DNA of 60,000 bases from Symsagittifera roscoffensis (taxonomy: Eukaryota; Xenacoelomorpha; Acoela; Convolutidae), in assembly GCF_963678635.1 (NCBI RefSeq), contig NC_087065.1, positions 21,769,480 to 21,829,479 on the forward strand, given 5' to 3'. The translations under genes and the position numbers were made by a program. This document shows positions 10,410 through 22,100 of the stretch, piece by piece (within the stretch, counting starts at the first letter, position 1; every line of letters begins with the position of its first letter). Under the pieces are notes generated by a model. It was not told the origin of the DNA. It saw only the letters and a list, made by a program, of their open reading frames with translations, and did no database searches.

Positions 10410-12654
10410 TTAGAAAACAAAATGAGCTGCTTCCCAAAAAGAGTGACAGAACGTAGTAGCAATTTGATTGACTTATTTTTCTGTACATTAAGTTTCGCAA
10501 CCAAAATCATCAATAATTCAGTGTCTGATCTATTTGGTGTTCATATTTGTTCAAATTTTCTGAAAAAGGAAGTTTTTACTGAAAAAGCTTTTGCTAGAAA
10601 CCGGAACAAGTTGAAAAAAAGGTATATAAGTGAGAAGTTAAGTTTTTATTTGCAACATGAGATTGGCATTTATTGAATCCCGAAGACCCTCAAATGTCTT
10701 CTAGGATTTTAGAAAAAATAAATTTGATCCTTATGAAACAGTTGATACTTTTTTCCAAAGCGTTTACTAGTACAATCAGAAAGACATCCATGGATTGACA
10801 ATGAAGTAAAAAATGCAGCAGCAAAAAAGCGACGGTTAAGAGAGCTTTTGAATATTAAAACAACGAATAAATATAGTTCCAAAAATAAAATTGTCAAAAA
10901 TCTAATCATCCGTGAAAAACGAAATTTTATCGAAATAAATTAATGCTTGAGTCTAACTGTAAAACGAAAATTTTTTTCGAGAGTTTTTAGGAAATGAGTG
11001 GTAAAGGGAAAAATTTCAAATCTTTTAATCTTTCTAACGAGGACGCTGAGCATTTTAACGAATACTTCGCAAATATTGGCTCCGAAGTTACACAAAGCAA
11101 ACCAAACTGTATGGAAAATAATGTTATACGTCAGTAGCAATCGTTGTTTCTGAAAAAAAATGGTTTAATTGAAGTCATTGAAGTCATCGAAAGTCTAAAA
11201 AATAAATATAGTACAAATTGCTATGATGTCAACACTGTTCTCGTCAAGCATTTAAAAACTATACAAGCAGGCCCTTTGATTGAAATGTTCAATGACTGCC
11301 TAACCTCAGGAATCTATCCAAATTGTTTAAAAATTGCAAAAATTGTAGCAATTTTCAAGGAGGGAGACATCGATGACCCCTCAGACTATAGACTAATTTC
11401 GTTTTTTCCAGTTCTGGGCAAAATTTTTGAGCGTATAGTTTTTAAACGAGCCCAATTATATGTAGACGAGTTTAATATCATCCGAAACACTCAGTTTGGC
11501 TTCAGATCAATTAGAAGCACTGTTGACGCCAACCTTACATTGTTGGAAGAAGTTTCAACATCACTATCGAACAAAAAACAAACAGTTCAGAATACGTTTT
11601 TAGACCTAAGAAAGGCTTTTGACACAGTTGATCACTCTAATCTTTTAAAAAAAATTGGAACAAATTGGATTCAGAGGGCCAGTCTTAAATCTCTTGGAAT
11701 CTTGCCTTGACAATCGCTAACAGTACATTGGAACTAACTCTTTTAAGACCGAACTTAAACTGGTGTACCTCAAGGATCTTTTGGTGTACCTCAAGGATCT
11801 ATCTTTGGCCCACTTTTGTTCATATTATACATAAATGATCTACAAATAGCCACAAAAAACACAGGGGTACTTTTGTATGCTGATAACGCTGTTCTGAAAT
11901 CCACAAACAACGAAGACTATATTGCTTTCGCACATAGATCAGCTTTGCCTGAAGTAAATGATTGGTTAGACAAGAACAAATTGACACTGATTGTCCAAAA
12001 AACCAAGACCATGAGATACTGTCGGAGCACCAAAACTGAAGAACGACCAGTAAAATGTTTTTTAAATGACACCCAAATAGAAGATGTAGAAAGTTGTAAA
12101 TTTCTTGGAATTTTCCTTGACTATTAATTGAATGTTCATCAGCATATTGATAAGGTAAAGAACAAAATTTTGCAATTCTGTGGAGTGTTTTTTCAATTGA
12201 GAAAGTTTCTAACTGGACGGCAGTTAATATTCATGTATAAAACTTACGCGCAACCAATCATCCATTATGGAGTTTTAGTTTATGCAAATAACGACAAAAC
12301 TAAACTGTTAGAACTGGAAATGAAAATCAGAAGGCTAATCAGAAAAGTTTTTTATAAACACGGATGAATTCAATCACTGAAATAATGCGTGATAATAAAA
12401 TATATACCGTAAGAGAATTTGTTGCTTACAAAGTTCTGAAATTAACCAGAAAAATTATTCAAAAAGAGTGCCAAGTTGAAACCTTGAGATATTCTATTAC
12501 TGAACAAGAATTGAACGTGATATTTTCAAAGCGAAAAACAAAACAAAATTTAGTTATAAACAGAAATAAACTCAACAGAGAGTCGATTACACCTAAAATT
12601 AGAAAAATGTTCATTTTTGTAATAATTTTTTTCCCACCTGGGTCAATTTCTTGA
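10410..12654 (+). pseudogene. LINE family A, copy 2: broken ORF2
   Basis: Duplicate of A copy 1 without the first half of the endonuclease. 11144-11710 is the best-preserved RT stretch in either copy: IVAIFKEGDIDDPSDYRL, NTQFGFRSIRST, FLDLRKAFDTVDHSNLLKKI. 11816-12127 holds FILYINDLQIATKNTG and LLYADNAVLK (again YADN). 12128-12367 and 12364-12654 carry the C-terminus in two frames. The doubled GVPQGS motif is at 11762-11803. Confidence 0.88.
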
Positions 12655-13090
12655 AAGGGGCTTCTCGGTTTCAATTAAATAGTTTTAATCATAAATTTTT
12701 GGATAAGTATATTCTAGGAAATACGATTTTACTGAGCATGCTTTGAGACTTTTTATTGATCAATAAGTAGAACTTGTTTCTGTTGGTTTCTAAGTTATGG
12801 GTAGAAAAGACTACCTGAGAAAACTAAATTATTATTTTTTTATATAGAGAATGGTTTAAAGGTGCGAATAAAGAGGTTTTACATCTATAAATGGTTACCG
12901 GTAGAAGGCCTATTGCTTTGGATCAAAAATATTTAGTATTTTTTTTGTTCTCCGCTTAATCAGACATCTGAAAACGGGTCTTGTATGCTTAATTTGTTCT
13001 CCCAAACGATCCTAATTTGTATTTTTAAATTTTTATAAATAACTATGTAACTAGATATCGTTTTGAAAAAATTTATTATTATGATTAATT
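12655..13090 (+). other. 3' UTR of LINE family A (unit 2)
   Basis: Counterpart of 5025-5475, ending in a TTATTATTATG-like tract before B copy 3 begins. No gene seen. Confidence 0.6.
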
Positions 13091-14798
13091 GATATCATTT
13101 ATATAGTGCTTTCCAAAATCAATCGATTTAGAAGGTAGAAAAATCTTTAAAAAAAAAAAAGAAGCACTGAAAAACAAATAAAAAAACTGCAGCGGTTTAA
13201 AAGACTTTTCTTTAAAAAGAGTTTCAAAAAAATGTGCCAGAGCAACATAAGCTCAAAAAAAATACATAAATCAAGCTATTTTTGTGAAACGATTAGTCAA
13301 TCAGCGAGAAATGAAATTCTATCACGACAAAACTCAACATGACGCTACGAAAAACAAAAGAGCATTTTCTCAATTATATGAGGCGCTCGCTAGAAGAAAT
13401 CATCAGCAATCAAAAACTGATAATTTGGACGCAGGAAAGCTGAAAATTTCAATATATTTATTAAGCACTGTGGGCAAAAAAATTAGCTCAAAAATTAACG
13501 TTTTTTGAAGCACCAAAATTATCAAAAATAGTTGCAATCAATGTTTTTGGTACACATTTTGCCTCACAAAGACGAGTAAAAATTAAAACAAACAAACAAA
13601 AATAAATACAGCATAGATGGCTACAAACTCAACAGCTTCTTTTTCAAAAAAATAACCTTACCAATTAATCTAGTCCTAATTAAATAATCCAAAATTTTTT
13701 TGATAAGCACATTTTCCTGATTGCCCAAAAATAGCAAAAAAATATCCATCTACAAAACAATTATAGCAAAAAAGCAATAGAGCAAACTATCAACCGATAT
13801 CTTTACTGCCGGCTATAATAAAAACTGTACAGAAAGTTTTACTTAACAGGCTGATAGAAATTTTTGCATTATGTCAAATTTATAACAAGGTTGATTGTCC
13901 ATATTAACAAGGCAATATGGATTCCAAAGCAAACGTGAACAGTTGTAGCAATAGTTTCGTTAATTGAGGAAATTCGTTACCAGTCGGACTTTCACTCATT
14001 TGAAACACAATGCACGTTCTTGGATCAAAAATTTGATACCGTAAAACCACTATCTTTGCTCGGAAAAATGTTTTTCTTATGAGCTTTGAGGAACCTTGTT
14101 TGAAACTATAAAAATTTTTTTGACAAATAGAACTCAATAATTTTTGCAAATCGAAATAAATCTACTACCCAAGGAGTCAAATATAGTGCAGCACAAAGAT
14201 CCTTATAAGATCCTCTTTTATTCGTTCTCTTCAGTATGAGACTGATTGTAACAATGACCAGTCAAAATTAGTCATGTACGCTGATCATACTGCAGTACAG
14301 ACTATAGTAGAGAAAAAATATCAAAAAACTCTGAATGGCTTCACCAATTGATTTGATGAAAATCAATTATCGTTAAACTTAGACAAAACAAAAACAGGTT
14401 CTTCTCAAAAAATATTATCAGAAAGAAATCAAAATTAGAAATGAGAAAAAGAAAGTTTTGAGCTGGTAATAAATTAAGATATCTGGGCGTTTAATTTGAT
14501 GAACCATTAGACAATGAAAATCATGTAAATGAGGTTTAAAAAAAATAAAGAGGTTTTTTGAGATGTTTTTGTCAGTTTAGAAAGTGTTTTGAAAAAATTA
14601 TCAGATAAAAATGTAAGAAAAATCTGTAGAGCCAAAAGTGCAATACGGCGTACTTCTTTTTGCTGTTGCAAATAAAAGCAAATTAGATTCCTCTGAGAAT
14701 ACTATAAATCGTTTAACAAAAATTTGCTATTTCGGGAAACGCTTTCAGACATTTAAACAATTTAGAAATAAAAAAGAAACGATTTTATACCGTGAAGG
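13091..14798 (+). pseudogene. LINE family B, copy 3 (chimeric 3' end)
   Basis: Counterpart of B copy 1 in the second 7.6-kb unit. 13284-13508 carries MKRLVNQREMKFYHDKTQ and FSQLYEALARR. Later blocks include the YADH box and 14638-14838 (MQYGVLLFAVANKSK). It carries a short extra segment near 13890-13912 not seen in the other copies. It ends at the same B-to-A junction (14798/14799) as copy 1. Confidence 0.8.
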
Positions 14799-15640
14799 AA
14801 AAGTTACGTGCAACCAATCATCCAATATGAAGTTTTAGTTTATGCAAATACCGACAAAACTAAACTGTTAGAAATGGAAATGAAAATCAGAAGGCTAATC
14901 AGAATAATTTTTTATAAACACAGGATGGATTCAATCACTGAAATAATGCATGATAATAAAATATATACCGTAAGAGAATTTGTTGCTTACGAAGTTCTGA
15001 AATTAACCGGAAAAATTATTCGAAAAGAGTGCCAAGTTGAAACCTTGATATATTCTATTACTGAACAAGAATTGAACGTGATATTTTCAAAACCAAATCA
15101 AATCAAAAGTTAGCTATAAACAGAAATAAACTCAACAGAGGGTCGATTTCACCTAAAATTAGAAAAATGTTCAACTTTGTAATAATTTTTTTCCCACCTG
15201 GGTCAGTTTCTTGAAAAGGGCTTCTCGGTTTCAATTAAACAGTTTTAATCATAAATTTTTGGATAATTACATTTTACTGGGCATGCTTTGAGATTTTTTA
15301 TTGATTAATAAGTAGAACTTGTTTTTGTTGATTTCTAAGTTATTGGTAGAAAAGACGAACTGAGAAAACTAAATTATTATTTTTTTATATAAAGAATGGT
15401 TTAAAGATGCGAATAAAGAGGTTTTAAATTTATAAAATGGTCACCGGTGGAAGGTCTATTGCATTGGATCAAAGAATTTAAGTACTTTTTTTGTTCTCCG
15501 CTTAATGAGACATCTGAAAACGGGCCTTGTTTGCTTAATGGTGTTCTCCCAAACGATTCTATTTTGTATTTTCAAAATTTTATAAATAACTTACTAACTA
15601 GATATCGTTTGGAAACAATTTATTTTTATTATTAGTTGAT
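14799..15640 (+). pseudogene. LINE family A 3' fragment (unit 2)
   Basis: Counterpart of 7157-8000. 14808-15113 reads QPIIQYEVLVYANTDKTK through the VREFVAYEVLKLTGK block, then a small deletion shifts the frame near 15095. The shared A 3' UTR follows. Confidence 0.84.
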
Positions 15641-17686
15641 ATCACTTATTTAGTGCTTTCCAAAATCAATCGATTTAGAAGGAAGAAAAATCTTTAAAAA
15701 ATAAAAAAAAATAAGCACTGAAAAACGAATAAAAAAACTGCAGCGGTCAAAAAGAATTTTGTTTAAAAAAGAGTTTAAAAAATATATGCCAGAGCAATAC
15801 AACATAAGCTCAAAAAAAACACAAACATCAAGCTATTTTTGTGAAACAATTAGTCAATCAGCGAAAAATGAAACTCTATTTAGACAAAACTCAACAAGAC
15901 GCTACGAAAAATAAAAGAGCATTTTCTCAATTATATGAGGCGCTTGCTAGAAAAAATCATCAGCAATCAGAAACTGCTCATTTGGACGCAGGAAAAGCTG
16001 AAAATTTTAATATATTTTTTAAGCACTGTGGGCGAAAAATTAGCTCAAAAAATAACGTTTTTTGAAGCACCAAAATTATCAAAAATAGTTGCAATCAATG
16101 TTTTTGGTACACATTTTGCCTCACGAAGACGAGTGAAAATTCAAACAAACAAACCAAAATAAATACAGCATAGATGGCTACGAACCCAACAGCTTCTTTT
16201 TCAAAAAAATAACCTTAGCAATTAATCTAGTCCTAATTAAATAATCCAAAAATTTTTTGATACGCACATTTTTCTGATTGCCCAAAGATAGCAAAAATAA
16301 TATCCATCTACAAAACAAATATAGCAAAAAAAGCAATAGAATAACCGATATCATTACTGCCGGTAATAAAAAAAACTTTACAAAGTTTTAGTTAACAGGC
16401 TGATAGAAATTTTTGCATTATATCAAATTTATAACAAGGTGCAATATGGATTCCAAAGCAAACGTGAACAGTTGTAGCAATAGTTTTGTTAATTGAGGAA
16501 ATTTGTTACCAGTCGGATTTTCACCCATTTGAAATACAAGGCACGTTCTTGGATCAAAACTTTCGATACTGTAAACCACTATCTTTGCTCGGAAAAACGT
16601 TTCTCTTATGAGCTTTGAGGAACCTTGTTTGAAACTATAAAAAAAATTTTGACAAATAGAACTCAATAATTTTTGCAAATCGAAATAAATCTACTACCCA
16701 AGGAGTCAAATATAGTGTAGCACAAAGATCTGTATTAGATCCTCTTTTATTCGTTCTCTTCAGTAATGAGACTGATTGTAACAATGACCATTCAAAATTA
16801 GTCATGTACGCTGATCATACTGCAGTACAGACTATAGTAGAGAAAAAACATCAAAAAGCTCTGAATGGCTTCACCAATTGATTTGATGAAAATCAATTAA
16901 CGTTGAACTCAGACAAAACAAAAACAGGTTCTTCTCAAAAAATATTATCAGAAAGAAATCAAAATTAGAAATGAGAAAATGAAAGTTTTGAGCGGGTAAT
17001 AAATTAAGATATCTGGGCGTTTAATTTGATGAACAATTAGACAATGAAAATCATATAAACGAGGTTTAAAAAAAATAAAGAGGTTTTTTGAGATGTTTTT
17101 GTCAGTTTAGAAAGTGTTTTGAAAAAATCATCAGATAAAAATGTAAGAAAAATCTGTAGAACCAAAAGTGCAATACGGCGTACTTCTTTTTGCTGTTGCG
17201 AATAAAAGCAAATTAGATTCCTCTGAGAATACTATAAATCGTTACCAAAAATTTGCTATTTCGGGAAACGCTTTCAGTCATTTAAACAATTTAAAAATAA
17301 AAAAGAAACGATTTTATACCGTGAAGGAACTCCACATTTATGAACTACTGAAACTATTAAGTAAAATTCCGAAAAAAAACCGCCGTTCAGATTTCATAAA
17401 TAATTATATCAATCATTTTGAAACTTTTAAGATCAGGACACAGAGATTGAAAGCTCAAATATTTGTCATGGATTGCAATAAGCATTCAAAATTTTCACTT
17501 CGGACTAGAATAAGAAAACTTTTCATGTGTATGTCCTACTTTAGCTCTGATTTTTCAAATTTTGTAAAAAACGCTGGTCATACAGAGAAGGAAAGCTTCA
17601 ACCACAAGTTTTTAGATAGTTCAATTTTAGGTAATGAAAAATTAAATAGTGAAATTTACAGAATGACTCCAAGCTATGCCTCATAG
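15641..17686 (+). pseudogene. LINE family B, copy 4 (best-preserved 3' end)
   Basis: Counterpart of B copy 2. 15841-16065 carries the NQRKMKLYLDKTQQDATKN and LDAGKAENFNIFFKHCGRK blocks. 17168-17686 is the longest B frame (172 aa), running from MQYGVLLFAVANKSK through KELHIYELLKLLSKIPK, DFINNYINHFETF and KLFMCMSYFSSDFSNFVKN to a stop. The frame upstream is broken and the RT box is YADH, so it is dead. Confidence 0.82.
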
Positions 17687-18063
17687 TTTTCTTGGTTCGC
17701 AATAGTATTTTAAATTAAAATATTAATTATACTTATATAAAGATATACAAAATTACTATTTACTTTCAAATACTTTAATCAACCCAGTGTCATTTAGAAA
17801 AAGAGTAAGAAATAGTCTGGTTTGTGTAAATCATCAAAAAAATTGAAATTGTTTGTATGAAAGTCTAGAATGCCAGACGCCTGGAAAATACAATTTGTTT
17901 CTAATAGCGATGTACCAAAATGATCTTCATTTTGCAAAAAAAAATATATAAGAAAGTGGCGATTTTTGAAGTATATATTAGAAAAATTTATTACATAGAT
18001 ACTAATTGGAATTTTATAAATGATAACTTTGAATAGAAAAATATATCGCCTACACAACAGATT
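17687..18063 (+). other. 3' UTR / tail of LINE family B (unit 2)
   Basis: Counterpart of 9967-10409. The similarity to unit 1 stops at CAACAGATT (18063), which marks the outer duplication boundary. Confidence 0.6.
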
Positions 18064-19012
18064 ATATTATTAAAACGTCGATTTAATTAATCTGTAGCTC
18101 ATCAAAATACAAATTGAATGAAATATTTCATAAACATTATATTTTACACATGCTTGGAGAGGACATTTTAGGTAGGTCACATACGGGGGGGGGTTACATT
18201 GTATAGGGTTGATCCATATTAGAGCGAACAGTTTCTTTTCTTAAAGCAGTCATTCATCTCCACGTTATTTCAATTAAAGCAAAATGAATTATTTTAAAGA
18301 ACAAAGCTGTTAGCCCTATGTGGACCAAAAATTTAAAAGTTGTCAGCCAGATTTAAAAAAGTGTCTGCTAAAGGGTTTTGGTTGGAAGCTTGGCAGCAGC
18401 TATATTTCTATTACCAAATTTTGCTTGTAAGTATGATTTCAAAAAGCTACCTCTTTGAACAAAAAGTATTATTCAATATACTTTTGCCAGTTAAAACATC
18501 ATCCTAATACAGATTAAATTTGTATCAACAGCATGACCCAATAAATATGATCAATTCGGATTGTGACGCAAATATGGTTATGGAAATGTTTATTTTTGCA
18601 TTGTCTGTTAATAATTCATCGGGTTCCATTCTAGAGAAGGAGGAAACTACTCGGAAGCAAACAGATTGATCAGAATGTAGTCTTTTTGTGCGACCATTTC
18701 TCACCTTAATTATTCATGGATGTGAATCAGGTGTTTCCATAGAAGAGTCCACTTATCACGTGCATCGAATACTTTTTTGTTATTGAAGTATTTCTACGCC
18801 GTTTTTCTAAGACATTTGTATTTTTCGCCACGCACCAATTGTGAAACTTGAAGCTCAAGCTTAAAACGTTTAGTTTGTTGGTCAACTTGGTTTTGAAAAG
18901 GTATTTCATTTTTATTTGCTACCAAATAATAAAAACCTGCTCATTTTAACTTTGTCAGCAAAAAAGTCTCTCTTACAAGATAACTGGTTATAACTAGCAA
19001 CTAGTCTCAACT
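18064..19012. other. Intergenic sequence upstream of TRAF
   Basis: No gene seen. It contains a G9 run near 18185. A splice-acceptor-like TTTAACTTTGTCAG ends at 18958, 54 nt before the TRAF start codon, and may mark a 5' UTR intron or a trans-splice site. Confidence 0.4.
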
Positions 19013-19148
19013 ATGCCTGAAAATCGGAAGGGAGGCACTAGCAGGACTATTCTGAAATCAGGGACTTCTTCAACTGCAGGGAACTCCAGTGGTGTTCAGT
19101 TCAGGGGACCCGGTGCCGGACCTACCCCTTTGGATTACAACTCATCGG
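19013..19148 (+). CDS. TRAF: TRAF exon 1 (start codon, Ser/Gly-rich)
   Basis: Opens MPENRKGGTSRTILKSG. The frame runs on to a stop at 19196-19198. A donor G|GTAATC at 19149 (phase 1) is chosen because it joins in frame to the acceptor at 19551. The donor is weak, so the exon end is less certain than the others. Confidence 0.7.
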
Positions 19149-22100
19149 GTAATCCAAACTTCACTGTCCACACTACAGCACAAAGTTTCACTAAATAAGC
19201 ACAGGTGAACAGCTAACAATTAGCTCAAAAGAAAAGGTCAATTGAGCTCAATCAATTGAAAATGCGTAGACCGCTAAATGAAGAACGCTTCACATATCAA
19301 CAATAAATAATGAACGCAAAAAAGAACCTTTAGACAAAAAAAAGACTTGCATTTGTAATTAGCTAGCATATACATTCTGCAAAAAATTCGACATCTAATT
19401 TATTGATGCAAGTTTTTTTTTGGCCAGATGCCAGCAACTTCGAATATCTCGAAAAGTTAAAAATTGCGAAGCTTTGAAAATTTGCATATGATACATCAGA
19501 GCAAAAAAGCCACTGCCGATTGAAAGCCAAATCAGCATCCTTTCTTTCTAGCTCGCCCAGCGGTCGGAGTGAAGGCACCTCATAACAGTCTGCTGAAAGA
19601 GCAGAATGCCAACAGATCCAAAAAATTAGAGTTCAACCCAGACGACGCCCCTACCCCCTCAGGAAGTGCCATGAATGGACTGGTGTCCCCTGTGCCCAGT
19701 ACTCCCCAGAAGGTGCACAATACTAAGGGTATTGGACTGGAGCAGGAGAAGGAGGAGGACTCTGCAAGGGCTGTGTCGCCTGTGATTTATAATCTGCCCA
19801 GGAACAAACAGGTATGATGGGCTTTTTCACGCCTGCCTTTTTCCCGCCGCCTTCCATTTTCTGTGTTTCTGACTTTTGTCCATGTCTTCGAATTGTCATG
19901 GAAACTGACATTTTGCTGCATTACAAAAATTTAAAATCCGTTTTTTTCCCATATACAACTTCGACAAATCAATGGTTTCAATGTATAAATGATTTTTATG
20001 TACAAAAATCAGTTTCGGTGGAAGGACAGTCAGTGGGTATAGAAGTTGCAACTATTTGATTTTAACAACCAAATGAACGAAATTTTTATTTACATTTTTG
20101 TCATTTTCTCTGCAAATATTAAAGCTATCGGGTTGAAAATTTGGCAGATAGTAGATGAATGTATTTGGAAGATTTGGAAAACAGTATAAGGAATTTGAAT
20201 TTATGGGCACAATATGGTTATTTGGGAAACTGATTAGGTTCACTCACCTTTTATGCCACCGAAAAACGCAAAACAAAGAATTGAAAAAATTACTTGGTCT
20301 GTCGTTAAAAAACAGCCTTGCCTGTTTTAATGAAGCATACATTAGAAGTTTTTGGAAGGTTGTACCAGATAATTGGAAAGAATATTTAGAAAAAAAAACG
20401 CACTGCTCATGAGAATCTTGGGCATGAATCGGAGCAGTAACTTTTCCGAAAAGGTTGCTGGAGCAGTTCTGTTGATGGCTTATTTTGATTACCAGTGCGA
20501 AACTATTTATAAAATTAGGCCTTTTTGTCGCCGGACCAATTGTCTCTTTCAATTCTTTCGTTTGTCGTTTTTCGGTGGCATAAAAAACCAAGCTTATCAG
20601 CTTCCCAATTAATCTTTTTGAGCCCATAAACTCAATTTCTTACATTGTTTGCGAATATGTTACTACAGCAAGAGCGCTTCTAAATTTAGTGATAAAATAC
20701 TGCCTATTTTGCGCCTTCGAAACATTATTTTCCAAACTTTGGCCCGGCTGAGTCCTTTCGAATAAATCAATCTACCATCTGTCAAAATTTCAACCCTATA
20801 TCTTAAATAGTTGCAAAATATTTTTTTTTTCAACTTCGAATCGCACCACTTGTGATACACGTAAAAATAGCATTGTAAACAGGAAAATAGAACCACTAAG
20901 TTCAAGAAATTGAAAAAAAATTGAAAAAATTACAACAAAAAAGTTCAAAAGGTTGTCTATAATGATGTTCCATTGGCGCAAAACTTCTTTAGAAACACAA
21001 TACATTGTTAATTTTTAAGAAAAAAAAACTACTTATTGGGTTGCTAGTGAGCCGAGAAAACATGAGTACATTCCGGTAGAACTGGAAACAAAAATATTGT
21101 CAAGAAAAATTTGAACTTTTAATGCTATTTTACCATTATAAGCACTTTGTGCAATCGGGAGAGTAAAAAGTTAGGTCACAAAGCTGACGAAAAGTAAGGC
21201 AAAGTCTTTTGGGCCGAGTAAGCTTTTTAAGAAAAAAACAGCAAAAAACCGAACGTTTGAGAGGTCAATGAGTTGCGTACAGCAAAAGCAATTCAAAGAT
21301 ATGACAAATAAGCCGATAGAACTTAAGCAGACAAACTATAGGTCGAAAACTCTTTTTCTAAAAACGGAATATTTCCTATTTAAAGAAATTAAACAGGTCC
21401 TTGAATACTTCGAATCCAGGAGCATTTCACTTCCCAGGCGTATTTGTTATCTCCAGACCAAGTGCGCCGGAGACGTTAAGAAATACAAATGCATTATGAA
21501 ACAAGATACCAAGTGATTCAAGTGATTTTGTGAACAGATTTGTTAGTCTGAAGAAAAAGTGTGTTTTTTGATTTGAAAACGCTTTTGAATCGCCAGCGTA
21601 ATATGGTCGACCTAAAAAAGAGCAAAAAATTTTACATTTTTTGAAGATAAGATACCAAACCCCCCTCCCTCTCCTCGAGAAAACCCTTGATGGACACCTG
21701 GAAATGGCATGCATATTCTTGACAAATATTATTGAGACTTATGATTTATTGAGTTTTTTTTTCTGAAAATTTTTTGGAGCGCAATTTTGGCGTTTTTGTA
21801 TTTCTGATAATCTGTCATCAAACTTAAATTAAAATCCATAACTTGTTTAATTTGTCTCAATGCAACAAAGTGAAAAACAAGAAAACTTGGTCAAAATAAA
21901 AGCATCATATCATGTATCGCAGTGATCTTGCTCTCCATTTGACTTGTAGGGTGACTTTGAGCGGTTGATTCTGCTGAATCCTCTGGACAAGAAGTACGAG
22001 TGTCTGGTGTGCAAGGACATCCTCCGATACCCTGTCCAGTTCGAGGACTGCGGACACAGAGTATGCTCCTCTTGTCTAGTGGACCTCCTCAAGTGAGTGC

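Larger units (their letters stand above)
10410..18063 (+). repeat. Tandem duplication unit 2 (~7.65 kb)
   Basis: Second copy of the block, same orientation and directly abutting unit 1. By eye the copies differ at a few percent of sites plus small indels. They share stops, the doubled GVPQGS motif, the YADN and YADH changes and the chimeric B-to-A junction, so duplication followed element death. Confidence 0.93.

Noticed and set aside
20244-20627. 127-aa open frame on minus (and overlapping + frames)
   Set aside because: It lies within the foldback element in TRAF intron 2. The similar reading on both strands comes from the inverted arms, and no domain is seen.
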